The notes below the pieces were generated by a model. That model saw nothing but the letters and a program-made list of their open reading frames with translations. It was not told where the DNA came from and did not search any database. The position numbers were made by a program, and so were the translations under genes. A DNA stretch of 52,168 nt from JAFGHJ01 sp964534175 (GTDB lineage Bacteria > Hydrothermota > UBA3072), in the NCBI GenBank assembly GCA_964534175.1, contig CAZHNS010000017.1, positions 1 to 52,168 on the forward strand. Direction: 5' to 3'. Below, piece by piece: positions 33,289 through 42,569 of this stretch (the first letter of the stretch is position 1; each line of letters begins with the position of its first letter).

Positions 33289-34895
33289 CTATTTTCCTCC
33301 AGATATATTCCATATTCCATAGCATCGGAAAGAGCTGTCCAGCTTGCCTCAATTATATTTGCGGAAGCCCCAACCGTACTCCAATATTTGTTATCTAGCT
33401 GCATATCGATCATGACCCGGGTTATAGCCCCTGTACCTTTACTGCTATTTATAATATGAACTTTGTAATCCGCAAGGTGGAATTTTTCAATGTTGGGATG
33501 TCCCTCACGGAGGGCTTTAGTTAATGCTGTATAAAGAGCATCTACAGGCCCATCACCTTCTGCTGCCACATGGATTATTTCTCTTCCAACAAGAAGCTTT
33601 ACAGTGGCCTCTGCAAAAATCCCTCTTTTTTCCCTGTGCTCGACTACTACAGTGAAATCTAACATTTTAAAAGGAGGATTATAATCTTTTTTACAACGGA
33701 GTAAAAGCAGTTCTACTGAAGCCTCTGCTGCTTCAAAACTGAATCCGTCATGCTCTAGAGTTTTTATTTTTTCTAGAATCTCCTTGAGGTTTTCAATCTT
33801 GCCGGTCATACCCATTTTTTCGAGTTTTATGTGGAGATTTGACTTACCGGCAAGTTCGGATATTAGGACTCTCGATTCATTGCCAACGAGCTCGGGGTCG
33901 ATATGCTGATAGGTGAGAGGATTTCTTCGCATAGCAGATACGTGAATGCCTCCTTTATGAGCAAATGCACTGCGACCGATATAAGGCGAACGATACGGAG
34001 GCGGTTGGTTCGCTATAAAAGCTACCGCATTTGCTACCCTTGTTAAATGAACTAAATTTTCTGCTGGCAAAACGTCTATTCCCATCTTCAACTGAAGGTT
34101 TGGGATTAACGTGCTAAGGTCAGCGTTACCACAGCGTTCGCCATATCCATTTGTAGTGCCCTGTACGTGAGTTACACCGGCCTGTATCGCCGCAAGGGTG
34201 TTTCCCATAGCAGTCCCTGAATCGTTGTGCGTGTGTATCCCAATATCTAAATTTGGAAATTTTTGTACAACTTTTTCGGTTATCTCTTCAACTTCATGAG
34301 GTAGACTTCCTCCGTTTGTATCGCATAAAACAAGAGTCTCTGCTCCCCCGTCTGCTGCAGCACTCAGTGCCTTTATTGCATATTCAGAATCTGCTTTATA
34401 ACCATCAAAGAAGTGTTCCGCATCGAAAATCACTTCTTTGCCTTTTGATTTAAGATACTTTATGCTTTTTTGAATCATCTCCAGATTTTTATCTAACGTC
34501 GCACGTAGAGCATCTTCGACATGAAGAGTCCAGGCTTTTCCAAAAATCGTTACAACAGTAGTCTCGGAGTCCAATAGAGCCTTAATATTTTTATCCTTTT
34601 CCGGAGGAATATCTTTATGGCAGGTACTTCCAAAAGCAACTATGCGAGCATCTTTCAACTTTAATTCTTTAACTTTTTTAAAGTATTCCGCATCCTTTGG
34701 GTTAGAACCAGGCCAGCCGCCTTCGATGTAATCAATACCAAGCTCATCAAGCAGGTTGGTTATCTTCAATTTATCGGTTACCGAAAGAGAAACTCCTTCT
34801 GCTTGAGTTCCTTCACGGAGTGTTGCATCATATATTTTCACATTCTTTTGAGGTTCTTTCTCTCTCTTTTTTTTATTCTTCCCGGACTTCTTCAT
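33285..34895 (-). CDS. cimA: (R)-citramalate synthase
   Basis: Condenses pyruvate and acetyl-CoA to citramalate, the threonine-independent entry to isoleucine. The DRE-TIM barrel starts IYDATLREGTQ, with CDTNGG, IGIHTHNDSGTAMGNT and GYGERCGNADL. A C-terminal LeuA-type allosteric dimer domain (about 395-535) includes a GDGPVDALYTALTKAL segment. It follows the long citramalate synthase pattern rather than LeuA, which is encoded separately at 51405. I chose ATG 34895 because GGAGG (34905-34901) lies 5 bases upstream; a TTG four codons earlier lies inside that site. Operon order: ilvB-ilvH-ilvC-cimA. Confidence 0.92.
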   Translation of the reverse strand: MKKSGKNKKKREKEPQKNVKIYDATLREGTQAEGVSLSVTDKLKITNLLDELGIDYIEGGWPGSNPKDAEYFKKVKELKLKDARIVAFGSTCHKDIPPEKDKNIKALLDSETTVVTIFGKAWTLHVEDALRATLDKNLEMIQKSIKYLKSKGKEVIFDAEHFFDGYKADSEYAIKALSAAADGGAETLVLCDTNGGSLPHEVEEITEKVVQKFPNLDIGIHTHNDSGTAMGNTLAAIQAGVTHVQGTTNGYGERCGNADLSTLIPNLQLKMGIDVLPAENLVHLTRVANAVAFIANQPPPYRSPYIGRSAFAHKGGIHVSAMRRNPLTYQHIDPELVGNESRVLISELAGKSNLHIKLEKMGMTGKIENLKEILEKIKTLEHDGFSFEAAEASVELLLLRCKKDYNPPFKMLDFTVVVEHREKRGIFAEATVKLLVGREIIHVAAEGDGPVDALYTALTKALREGHPNIEKFHLADYKVHIINSSKGTGAITRVMIDMQLDNKYWSTVGASANIIEASWTALSDAMEYGIYLEENS

Positions 34896-34950
34896 TAAAT
34901 CCTCCAAATATCTATTAAAACGAAAATTAACCTAATATCTAACACCTAAC

Positions 34951-35952
34951 TCATATTACCTTGTCATCTATCCAATCCATCATACTTCTTAGCTCTCTAC
35001 CAATCTTTTCGAGCGGATGATTTTTATCGTTCTCCTCGAACTTTTTCAAATTTGGCTTTCCTTTTGCGGATTCTTCTATCCACTCTTTGGCAAAAGAACC
35101 ATCCTTAATCTCAGATAGGATCTTTTTCATCTCTTTTTTTGTTTCCTCAGAAATAATGCGTTCTCCACGGGTAAAATCACCGTATTCAGCTGTATTACTT
35201 ACGGAATAACGCATATAGCTTAAACCACCCTGGTAAAAAAGATCCACAATTAATTTTAATTCATGCATGCATTCAAAATAAGCAATCTCTGGTTGATATC
35301 CCGCTTCAATCAAAACCTCAAAACCCTTTTTTACGAGAGCTGAAACCCCTCCGCAAAGAACAACTTGTTCTCCGAATAAGTCGGTTTCCGTTTCTTCCGG
35401 AAAGGTGGTTTTTAAGGCTCCGCCTTTTGTCCCTCCTATTCCTTTTGAATATGCCAGAGCTAACTGAAGAGCGTTACCGCTAGCGTCGTTTTCCACTGCC
35501 ACAAGATTAGGCACTCCCCCACCTTTTTCGTATTCGCTTCTAACGAGATGCCCTGGACCTTTTGGAGCAACCATTATAACATCAACATATTCTGGAGGAA
35601 TAATTTGCTTAAACCTAATGTTAAATCCGTGTGAGAAAAGTAATGCATTTCCTTCTTTTAGATTAGATTCTATTGAGCCTTTATAAATTTTAGCCTGGAT
35701 CTCATCGGGTACTAAAACAGAAATAATATCTGCCTTAGAAGCGAGTTCATCGGCAGACATAGGCTTGAAACCATGTTTCACTGCTAATTTGTAATTATCT
35801 GTCCCTTCAACCTCCGCTACTATTACATTTAGTCCTGAGTCTCTGAGATTCTGCGCCTGTGCGTGTCCCTGACTTCCATATCCAATAATTCCTATGGTTT
35901 TGTCTTTTAAAACATCTATACTTACATCCTTATCATAATATATCTCAGCCAT
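34951..35952 (-). CDS. ilvC: Ketol-acid reductoisomerase (class I)
   Basis: NADPH-dependent isomerisation and reduction of acetolactate or acetohydroxybutyrate. The Rossmann motif IGYGSQGHAQAQNLRDSG is followed by LFSHGFNI, MVAPKGPGHLVR and the helical domain ETDLFGEQVVLCGG with ECMHELKLIVDLFYQGG (metal-binding Glu). Length 333 marks the short class I form. The start overlaps the ilvH stop by one base (TAATG). The 55-base gap to cimA contains CCTAATATCTAACACCTAAC, a word string like the dispersed repeats. Confidence 0.97.
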   Translation of the reverse strand: MAEIYYDKDVSIDVLKDKTIGIIGYGSQGHAQAQNLRDSGLNVIVAEVEGTDNYKLAVKHGFKPMSADELASKADIISVLVPDEIQAKIYKGSIESNLKEGNALLFSHGFNIRFKQIIPPEYVDVIMVAPKGPGHLVRSEYEKGGGVPNLVAVENDASGNALQLALAYSKGIGGTKGGALKTTFPEETETDLFGEQVVLCGGVSALVKKGFEVLIEAGYQPEIAYFECMHELKLIVDLFYQGGLSYMRYSVSNTAEYGDFTRGERIISEETKKEMKKILSEIKDGSFAKEWIEESAKGKPNLKKFEENDKNHPLEKIGRELRSMMDWIDDKVI

Positions 35953-36437
35953 TATTCTCCTCCTTTTTTTCTGGCAATTGCTATCTTACCTGTTCTAACA
36001 ATTTCAACAATGCCAAACGGTTTTACTAATTCTATGAAGGCCTGAATCTTATTATCTTTACCTGTAATTTCAACAGTCATACTTTTTCTGCCAACATCGA
36101 TTATTTTTGCTCTAAATATATCCACTATTTCAATAAGTTCAGCACGAGTTTTTCTTGAAAGGTTAACCTTGATTAACAGCATTTCTCTTTCCACATGTTC
36201 AACATTGGTAAAATCTTGAACTTTTATAACATTTATAAGCTTATTCAATTGCTTCTTTATTTCTTCAAATATAGAAACATCTCCGTCGACGACCATTGTT
36301 ATCCTGGAAAGGTTCGAATCAAGAGTTTCTCCGACTGAGAGACTTTCAATATTAAAACCTCTACTGCTGAATAACTCTGAAACTCGTGCAAGGACACCGA
36401 ACTTATTCTCAACCAATACAGAAATAATTCTTTTCAT
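35952..36437 (-). CDS. ilvH: Acetolactate synthase small (regulatory) subunit
   Basis: ACT-domain regulatory subunit that binds valine and activates IlvB. The N-terminal ACT repeat reads IISVLVENKFGVLARVSELFSSRGFNIESL-like (residues 3-32), followed by the second ACT-like domain beginning REMLLIKVNL. Length 161 is typical. Start and stop overlap neighbours by one base on each side, giving equal expression in the complex. Confidence 0.95.
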   Translation of the reverse strand: MKRIISVLVENKFGVLARVSELFSSRGFNIESLSVGETLDSNLSRITMVVDGDVSIFEEIKKQLNKLINVIKVQDFTNVEHVEREMLLIKVNLSRKTRAELIEIVDIFRAKIIDVGRKSMTVEITGKDNKIQAFIELVKPFGIVEIVRTGKIAIARKKGGE

Positions 36438-38185
36438 TATGCCATTCCTCCCATCATCTGACGTAGTGAAGCACCAGCAGGAACCATCGGAAAAACGTTT
36501 TCTTCACTATCAATTATACAATCGACAATAACAGGGCCATCTATTTTTAATGCCTTCTTAATTGCATTCTTAACATCCTCATTCTTGGCAACTCTCATAC
36601 CAGTAGCACCGTAAGCTTCTGCGAGTTTAACAAAATCAGGTGTGTATTCAGAACACTCTTTAGGCTTTTTGACTTTATCAGGATTTAACGCTCCGGTTCT
36701 AAGGCAGGTTGCCGAATATCTTTTTCCGTAAAACAATTCCTGCCATTGCCTGACCATGCCAAGAAAACCATTATTAAGAATAATTATTTTCACCCCAACA
36801 TTCTTTATAACTGCAGTTGCCAATTCTTGAATATTCATCTGTATACTGCCGTCGCCTGCTATATCGAAAACCGGCATATCAGGCCTGGCGACTTTTGCAC
36901 CTATAGCGGCAGGGAACCCATATCCCATCGTTCCGAGACCACCTGAAGTGAGGAGCGTACGGGGTTTATCAAACTTATAATATTGAGCAACCCACATCTG
37001 ATTCTGTCCCACTTCTGTGGAAATAATCGCCTTACCTTTCGTAACTTCTCGAATAGATTCTATAACATACTGAGGGGAAACAACGCCTTTCTTTTTCTTA
37101 TAAACAAGAGGCAGTTTTTCTTTCCAGGCATCGATTTCTTTTTTCCAATCCGCGTGTTTTTCCGGTTTCAAAACTTTATCGAGTTCTTTTAAGATTTGTT
37201 TTGCATCACCGACAATCGGTATATCAACTCTAACGTTTTTTCCGACTGAAGATGGGTCAATATCAATGTGTATTATCTTAGCATGCGGAGCAAACTCGGA
37301 AATTTTTCCGGTAACTCTATCGTCAAAACGTGCTCCTATGGCTATGATAACGTCCGATTCCATTATTGCAAGGTTAGCATATTGAGTACCATGCATACCT
37401 AACATACCAAGGGAAAGGTCGTGCGTTTCAGGAAAAGAACCCAAACCTAACAATGTAGTAGTAACAGGTGTATTTATTTTTTCTGCAAGTTTTTTCAATA
37501 AAGCTGAAGCATCGGAGGTAATGACTCCTCCACCTGCATATATAACAGGCCTTTTTGCTTTATTAATTAACTCAGCCGCACTTTTTATCTGCTTTAAATT
37601 CCCCATTAAAGTGGGCTTATATCCTGGTATATTAACCCCTTTGCTTTTTGTTATTGAACTTTTTTGCTGCTGAATATCTTTGGGAATATCAATTAAAACC
37701 GGACCAGGACGACCCGTTGTTGCAATATAAAATGCTTCGTCAATTATCTGAGCAAGATTATCAACATCTTTAACCAGATAATTATGTTTGGTTATGGCTC
37801 TACTTATACCCGTTGCATCAACTTCCTGAAAAGCTTCATTACCGATAAGGTTTGTTGAGACCTGTCCGGTAATAGCTATCATAGGAATAGAATCCATCTG
37901 GGCAGTTGCTATACCTGTAACGAGATTTGTAGCTCCGGGACCGGAAGTTGCAATACAAACACCACATTTTCCGGAAGCTCTGGCGTATCCGTCTGCTGCG
38001 TGAGCTGCACCCTGTTCGTGTCGGGTTAAGTAGAAATCTATGTCGCTATCGTGCATAGCATCAAAAATATCGATAACGGCTCCACCAGGATATCCAAAAA
38101 TAACATCTATTTTCTTTTCTTTAAGGGACTTAATAAATATCTCAGCCCCGCTTAATTTCTTTTTTTCTGCTTTATCCTTTTTCAT
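36437..38185 (-). CDS. ilvB: Acetolactate synthase large (catalytic) subunit
   Basis: ThDP- and FAD-dependent enzyme of 582 residues. The catalytic Glu is in TRHEQGAAHAADGYARASG near residue 57, followed by TSGPGATNLVTGIA. The FAD domain has MLGMHGTQYANLA, and the ThDP motif is GDGSIQMNIQELAT with NNGFLGMVRQWQ. AGGAGG is present but 11 bases from ATG 38185, a long spacing. It is the first gene of ilvB-ilvH-ilvC-cimA-DUF4013. No T-box or classical attenuator is visible in the 340-base upstream region. Confidence 0.97.
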   Translation of the reverse strand: MKKDKAEKKKLSGAEIFIKSLKEKKIDVIFGYPGGAVIDIFDAMHDSDIDFYLTRHEQGAAHAADGYARASGKCGVCIATSGPGATNLVTGIATAQMDSIPMIAITGQVSTNLIGNEAFQEVDATGISRAITKHNYLVKDVDNLAQIIDEAFYIATTGRPGPVLIDIPKDIQQQKSSITKSKGVNIPGYKPTLMGNLKQIKSAAELINKAKRPVIYAGGGVITSDASALLKKLAEKINTPVTTTLLGLGSFPETHDLSLGMLGMHGTQYANLAIMESDVIIAIGARFDDRVTGKISEFAPHAKIIHIDIDPSSVGKNVRVDIPIVGDAKQILKELDKVLKPEKHADWKKEIDAWKEKLPLVYKKKKGVVSPQYVIESIREVTKGKAIISTEVGQNQMWVAQYYKFDKPRTLLTSGGLGTMGYGFPAAIGAKVARPDMPVFDIAGDGSIQMNIQELATAVIKNVGVKIIILNNGFLGMVRQWQELFYGKRYSATCLRTGALNPDKVKKPKECSEYTPDFVKLAEAYGATGMRVAKNEDVKNAIKKALKIDGPVIVDCIIDSEENVFPMVPAGASLRQMMGGMA

Positions 38186-38527
38186 TTTTAAAAAAACCTC
38201 CTAAAAATTATATTTATATCAGCATTATAACTTAGAAACATATACCAAGCAAATCTTGATATTCTTAATGTTGTTCATAATAAACATTTGTACGTAATAT
38301 TTCAAGTCAAAAACATACATTGATTTTAATAATTTTAACAGCAGAAAACCATCTTTTAAATAATTAAAAGACTCTATTTTCTTTATTTTATGTTCTAATG
38401 GAATTTTGACAGTAAGGTAAGAAGTATCTCTTTTAGAGATTTGGCAATAACAATATGTTAACTTATAATCCCCGATTCTACTCCCAACATAATATATAAC
38501 TCCTTAGTTTAGTTTGAAAACTATAAT
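38186..38527. other. Gene-free stretch upstream of ilvB
   Basis: About 340 AT-rich bases. A minus-strand frame is open from about 38503 to TAA 38225 without a standard start and reads protein-like at first (GDYKLTYCYCQISKRD), with AAGGAG just before it, then becomes AT-driven. It may be a gene relic. A small hairpin ATCTC/GAGAT lies near 38430. No convincing promoter, T-box or terminator was found, so the regulation of the ilv operon is not explained by sequence. Confidence 0.4.
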
Positions 38528-38932
38528 TCAAAAAAGTAAAAAGTCAACCCCTGTTACCAAAAATAGGCACAAAGAAAAAATTTTAACCGCAGAGAGCACA
38601 AAAATTTTGACTGTTGGTCTGTGAGTTGGGTAGTCCGTTAGTCTGTCAAAAACGCACCAACACACTAACGACAGACTGTGTGAAAAGTTCCTATTCCCCT
38701 CATAGGGAAAAAATATCCATTGCCCATTAAGTAGAATTTCAGAATCTCCCTGCTTAACAGGCATTAAAATAACTTCACCAGTTTTAGGATTCTTTATAGA
38801 ATAGCTTTCTTTTCTTAGCCGTAAATCCTTATCAGAGCTGATAAAATTAAGCCACTCTTGTAGTTCTATTTGGTGAAACTTAAATATATTTTTCCAAATT
38901 AAGCAGGATGTAAAGCCATATAGGCAATACAA
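38528..38932 (-). pseudogene. Truncated small protein gene running into repeats
   Basis: The middle of this frame (about residues 20-80) looks real: ELQEWLNFISSDKDL, SIKNPKTGEVILMPVKQGD and EILLNGQWIFFPYEG. It resembles a family of small uncharacterised proteins with an EW-x-x-[FY]-[IV]-x-S/x-D start and an NPxTGE strand. After about residue 82 the frame is simply translated short-word repeat DNA, and there is no credible ATG before the conserved part. I read it as a gene whose 3' end was replaced by repeat sequence. Confidence 0.45.
38571..38681. repeat. Dispersed repeat block: CAGAG words and facing TTAGTCTG words
   Basis: GGCACAAAGAAAA and CCGCAGAGAGCACAAA words (38568-38604) resemble the 42570 element. 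Positions 38612-38647 (TGTTGGTCTGTGAG, CCGTTAGTCTGTC) and 38654-38680 (CACCAACACACTAACG, ACAGACTG) are inversely related short-word strings. Confidence 0.6.
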
Positions 38933-39250
38933 GCAATAATAATATGGCCTTAATTTTGTGATTTTTAAGCCATACCAAATCTGTCAGAAACGTTTGTTTG
39001 ATTGGATAAAGAATATCCTTTATGTTGTTTCTAAAGATTAGCAAAAGATAAGATGCGGTAAAGCGAACACTCTAACATTAGTGAATCTCATGGCATAACT
39101 CACAGCAAATCCTGCGAGAATGACAACCGCGATTTCAAGAAGCGACAGAGCTGAATGCGTGCTATCCAGATTTTTATTCATATTGCTCATTCGGTTCAAT
39201 GCTTTGCTTCTCCTATTTTCCCTTGAATCCATGTTCTTATTATCCTTCAC
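38880..39250 (-). pseudogene. Frameshifted membrane-protein gene
   Basis: The first part (from GTG 39250 or ATG 39232) encodes a polar stretch and a membrane helix, LLEIAVVILAGFAVSYAMRF, and stops at 39038. Shifting frame near 39058 continues without a stop to TAA 38882-38880, encoding ASYLLLIFRNNIKDILYPIK, TDLVWLKNHKIKA and a second helix, ILLLLVLPIWLYILL. The two halves read as one protein of about 120 residues broken by a frameshift, or a sequencing error. Function unknown. Confidence 0.5.
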
Positions 39251-39345
39251 ACGCGCTCTACAAACCTAGATGTGGTTTACAAATTGCATACAACTCATTC
39301 ATATCAGCACTCTGAGTGTGGATACAATCCTTCTAATATGGCCTA

Positions 39346-40059
39346 TTATTTATTTTTCTTTAAACAAATATAAGCGGTAGTATTTGCCATTTCTTCTGTT
39401 TTATTTACAATCTTAAATCCGGCTAATTCAAGCATTTTTTCTAAAATCCAATCCCAGGTGCTGTATTCTTCTTTAACATGAATAATTGCTTCTTTCATCA
39501 TCTTTTCTCCGACTCCTTTTCTCGTTTCTTCTATCCAATCTGAAATATACTTTTCATGTTTTTCAACAGGAAAGGAAAAAACAACATCAAAAAGAAAAAA
39601 CTTACCTCCCGGTTTTAAAATCTCATTAATCTTCTTCAGTGCGACCAATTTCCAAAAATCAGGTAAATGATGCAAAACGGCATTAGATATAACTACATCT
39701 ACTGGTTCCCCATTATGTTTATAAGATAATAATCCGCTGCATATTGGAAAAACATTATCAATATCTTCGTTAGCAATTTTATTATTACATAATTCTATCA
39801 TTTTCGGAGAAATATCAATCGCGTATAACTTTTTACAGCTTTTAGCCAGGTAAATTGATACTCCCCCGGTACCACAACCCATATCGACAACAATATCGTT
39901 TTTGCTTATTCCAAGAGCTTGTGTTATACGCGAAGCTTCATTCTCATAATTACGGAATTTAGTATGTTGCTTATCATAATCAGAAACAATCTTTTCATCT
40001 GAATAATCGACTCCGGCATGCAAACTTTCATCAAAGTACCATTCAGGAAACGATTTCAT
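39346..40059 (-). CDS. Class I SAM-dependent methyltransferase, function unknown
   Basis: 237 residues. The N-terminus MKSFPEWYFDESLHAGVDY is of a type I have seen in uncharacterised bacterial methyltransferases. It is followed by motif I IVVDMGCGTGGVSIYLA, AIDISPKMIELC, VISNAVLHHLPDFWK and the KPGGKFFLFDVVF strand. The long central helices after that include EETRKGVGEKMMKEA. AAAGGAG precedes the ATG; the gene lies 28 bases after leuB on the same strand and is probably transcribed with it, without any obvious link to leucine synthesis. Confidence 0.82.
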   Translation of the reverse strand: MKSFPEWYFDESLHAGVDYSDEKIVSDYDKQHTKFRNYENEASRITQALGISKNDIVVDMGCGTGGVSIYLAKSCKKLYAIDISPKMIELCNNKIANEDIDNVFPICSGLLSYKHNGEPVDVVISNAVLHHLPDFWKLVALKKINEILKPGGKFFLFDVVFSFPVEKHEKYISDWIEETRKGVGEKMMKEAIIHVKEEYSTWDWILEKMLELAGFKIVNKTEEMANTTAYICLKKNK

Positions 40060-40087
40060 AAAATCTCCTTTAGATTAGGAAAATTTA

Positions 40088-41146
40088 CTAAGCTAAATTC
40101 TCGACTACCAGATCTCCTACTTTGGAAGTAGAATATCCCATTTTACCGGCGGAAAGACTTTCTAATTTTTCCTTAACAACCTTTTTTACAGAATCCTCGA
40201 CTGCTTTTGCCGCATCTTCTTCTCCGAGAGTATCAAGCATCAAAGAAAGCGCGCATATCGCGGCTAAGGGGTTTATAACGTTTTTGCCTGTATATTTAGG
40301 AGCGCTTCCTCCTATTGGTTCGAACATGGAAACTCCTTCCGGATTAAGATTACCTCCGGCAGCAATACCCATACCCCCCTGAACCATCGCTCCGAGATCA
40401 GTTATAATATCTCCGAACATATTATCCGTAACGATTACATCGAACCATTCGGGATTTTTGACCATCCACATGCATGTCGCGTCAACGTGAGCATAATCGG
40501 TTTTTATATCGGGATAATTTTTGGCGACTTTATAAAATGTCCTTTCCCACAAATCGAATGCAAAAGTCAAAACGTTGGTTTTTCCGCACAAAGTAACCTG
40601 TTTTCGTTTATTTCTCCTTTTCGCATATTCAAAAGCAAATCTTATACAGCGCTCTACACCTTTAAAAGTATTTATACTTTCTTGTACCGCAACTTCATCC
40701 TGAGTATCCTTTTTTAAGAATCCACCTGCGCCACAATACAATCCTTCAGTATTTTCTCTCACCACAACAAAATCTATATCTTTTTCTTCTTTGTCTTGTA
40801 AAGGGCAGAATCTCTTATCGTAGAGTATTACAGGTCTCAAATTTATATATTGATCCAGAGCAAAACGTAACCTGAGTAAAATTCCTTTTTCCAAAATACC
40901 AGGTTTAACATCGGGATGTCCAATAGCGCCAAGATATATAGCCTCGAAAGTTTTAAGCTCTTCAAGCACTGAATCCGGTAAGACTTCTCCTGTTTTTAAA
41001 TATCTATCTCCTCCAACATCATATTCAACTGTTTCACACTTAAAGTCAAATTTAGACTCTGCTGCTTTTAACACTTTTAATCCCTCTCTTACCACTTCGG
41101 GACCCGTACCATCACCGGGTATTACCGCTACTCTGTAGCTTTTCAT
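40088..41146 (-). CDS. leuB: 3-isopropylmalate dehydrogenase
   Basis: NAD-dependent oxidative decarboxylation of 3-isopropylmalate; in the citramalate route it also handles 3-methylmalate. Motifs: IPGDGTGPEV, ALDQYINLRPV (substrate Arg), VVRENTEGLY, HVDATCMWMVKNPEWFDVIVTDNMFGDIITDLGAMV-type metal site (DNMFGD), and GSAPKYTGKNVINP for NAD. Length 352 is normal. The decarboxylating-dehydrogenase family includes close isocitrate and tartrate relatives, but the leu context favours LeuB. AGGAGG lies 11 bases before ATG. It is separated from the leuACD operon by 8.5 kb. Confidence 0.9.
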   Translation of the reverse strand: MKSYRVAVIPGDGTGPEVVREGLKVLKAAESKFDFKCETVEYDVGGDRYLKTGEVLPDSVLEELKTFEAIYLGAIGHPDVKPGILEKGILLRLRFALDQYINLRPVILYDKRFCPLQDKEEKDIDFVVVRENTEGLYCGAGGFLKKDTQDEVAVQESINTFKGVERCIRFAFEYAKRRNKRKQVTLCGKTNVLTFAFDLWERTFYKVAKNYPDIKTDYAHVDATCMWMVKNPEWFDVIVTDNMFGDIITDLGAMVQGGMGIAAGGNLNPEGVSMFEPIGGSAPKYTGKNVINPLAAICALSLMLDTLGEEDAAKAVEDSVKKVVKEKLESLSAGKMGYSTSKVGDLVVENLA

Positions 41147-41234
41147 TTCCGTTTAATCCTCCTTTTCATCAACTTATCATTTTTATATTTCAAGAAATCC
41201 TGCATCAAAATTTACAATAAAAAAACTGGTAAAT

Positions 41235-41262
41235 ATCTTATTACCGTTGGTATTTTTGTCAA
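41235..41262 (-). promoter_or_regulatory. Promoter of leuB
   Basis: Minus strand: TTGACA (41262-41257), 16 bases, TAAGAT (41240-41235). The leader to ATG 41146 is about 80 bases and contains the AGGAGG site; no attenuator-like leader peptide was recognised. Confidence 0.68.
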
Positions 41263-41340
41263 CCCATTGATTAGGACTAGACTTCACAAACTTTTTCCAA
41301 TTAATTCTAAAAATTCAAGATGTGTGAAAAAAGTTGAATT

Positions 41341-41700
41341 TTAAGAAGTTTCTCCTGCTTCTCCTCCATATAGATGATTAAATACTGTTTCCACTTTTGC
41401 TAAATCATCTAGAAGGTCTTCTCTACCCTTTGAAACAAGAGCTTTATATTTAAGAATCGATATCTGGAATGAGCAGATCGCATCATCCATCTTTCCCATC
41501 TTGTGGTATATTAAGCCCAAATTCATCTTCGTACGCGCATATTCATCTTCGTACTTGTCTTCGCCTTCAGAAATCATTTCCCACAAAACGTCTGAACTCT
41601 GTTCCATTAAATCAATTGCTATGGGTAACTTACCAATTTTTTGTGCGTTAAGCCCTTTACTGTAAAGGTACTTAGCATAAAGATTTTTAACAAACGACAT
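41341..41700 (-). CDS. Small TPR-like helical protein
   Basis: 119 residues, all helical. The segments YLYSKGLNAQKIGKLPIAIDLMEQS and MNLGLIYHKMGKMDDAICSFQISI fit tetratricopeptide repeats, so a protein-binding adaptor is likely; the partner is unknown. GAAGGAG lies upstream of ATG. It follows the lipoprotein gene (41781-42470) by 80 bases on the same strand. Confidence 0.65.
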   Translation of the reverse strand: MSFVKNLYAKYLYSKGLNAQKIGKLPIAIDLMEQSSDVLWEMISEGEDKYEDEYARTKMNLGLIYHKMGKMDDAICSFQISILKYKALVSKGREDLLDDLAKVETVFNHLYGGEAGETS

Positions 41701-41780
41701 ACTAATCTCCTTCCCCCTTACTTATAAATTTTACTATAGAATTTTAACGGAATTTATCCTCGATGCTAATTGGCTTCCAA

Positions 41781-42470
41781 TTAATCAAATTCTTCTGAAA
41801 AACGCCTTAAAGCCAGCTCAATATTGAAAAATAATTCCGTTTCTCTATTTTCATCAATAACTTTTATCATATCAAATCTGTACCCGTCTTTTATTACTGG
41901 AGACAATCCAAAAGGAGGTTTCAATTCTAACCAATTTAACAAATCATACTCCTCAGAAATTTCCATAACAATAAAAGCGGTCTTCACACTCTTTCCATCA
42001 CCGGAAAAATAAATAGAGTTCATTAAACCGTTATAAATATTGTTATGATAATCCGCATTTACTGAATCGTTTAGATGTTTGTAAATATTGCTACAGTATA
42101 AATGGGTCTTAATATCTATATATCTTTTTTCTAAAATTAACTTTGAGATTTCAAGAGCCTTTTCAAATTTTTCTTCTTCGATATTTAATTTTATTTTCTT
42201 TCTCAAATTATCAAATTTAACATCATAAGGATTATAAATTTTTGTTTTTGTATAGGCCATTCTTAAAGTGAAAAAATCATTCGACAACCCATTTTTAACA
42301 CTATCTAGAATTGAATAATAATCATCTTCAGTTAACAAGTCTATGTATTCAAATAGTATATAATTTGATATAGTGTCGTTCTCGATTGTATATTCATCAC
42401 TGCTAATATTCTCTTGTACCGAACTGCAAGCAATAAAAAACCCAAAAACTAAAAGAAGCAACCTCTTCAA
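41781..42470 (-). CDS. Lipoprotein with helical repeats, function unknown
   Basis: The N-terminus KRLLLLVFGFFIACSS is a lipoprotein signal with lipobox FIAC (Cys near residue 15), so the mature protein is lipid-anchored. The body is helical with TPR-like stretches (FEKALEISKLILEKRYIDIKTHLYCSNIYKHL) and a beta-rich C-terminal third. The start is TTG with AGGGGGAAA upstream. It has its own promoter. No enzymatic motif is seen; an envelope scaffold role is inference. Confidence 0.7.
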   Translation of the reverse strand: MKRLLLLVFGFFIACSSVQENISSDEYTIENDTISNYILFEYIDLLTEDDYYSILDSVKNGLSNDFFTLRMAYTKTKIYNPYDVKFDNLRKKIKLNIEEEKFEKALEISKLILEKRYIDIKTHLYCSNIYKHLNDSVNADYHNNIYNGLMNSIYFSGDGKSVKTAFIVMEISEEYDLLNWLELKPPFGLSPVIKDGYRFDMIKVIDENRETELFFNIELALRRFSEEFD

Positions 42471-42508
42471 AATTTCCCCCTTTGAATCCGTAAATTGTAC
42501 CTACTGAA

Positions 42509-42537
42509 ATTTTATCTATTCTTATAGGTTTTGTCAA
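42509..42537 (-). promoter_or_regulatory. Promoter of the lipoprotein gene
   Basis: Minus strand: TTGACA (42537-42532), 17 bases, TAAAAT (42514-42509), followed by a leader with an AGGGGGAAA site before TTG 42470. Confidence 0.65.
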
Positions 42538-42569
42538 GTACTAAAACCACTCCTACTTCTAAGATTATT

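Noticed and set aside
38225..38503. Unannotated gene of about 90 codons upstream of ilvB (minus strand)
   Set aside because: No ATG, GTG or TTG start is supported; the second half is AT-driven. Kept only as a note in the gene-free region.
38186..38527. T-box or leader-peptide attenuator before ilvB
   Set aside because: No AGGGTGG-type T-box sequence and no run of Ile, Val or Leu codons followed by a terminator was found on the minus strand.
41288..41336. Terminator formed by AACTTTTT/AAAAAGTT between leuB and the TPR gene
   Set aside because: A-T only stem with a loop near 30 bases and no suitable U-tract in either direction.
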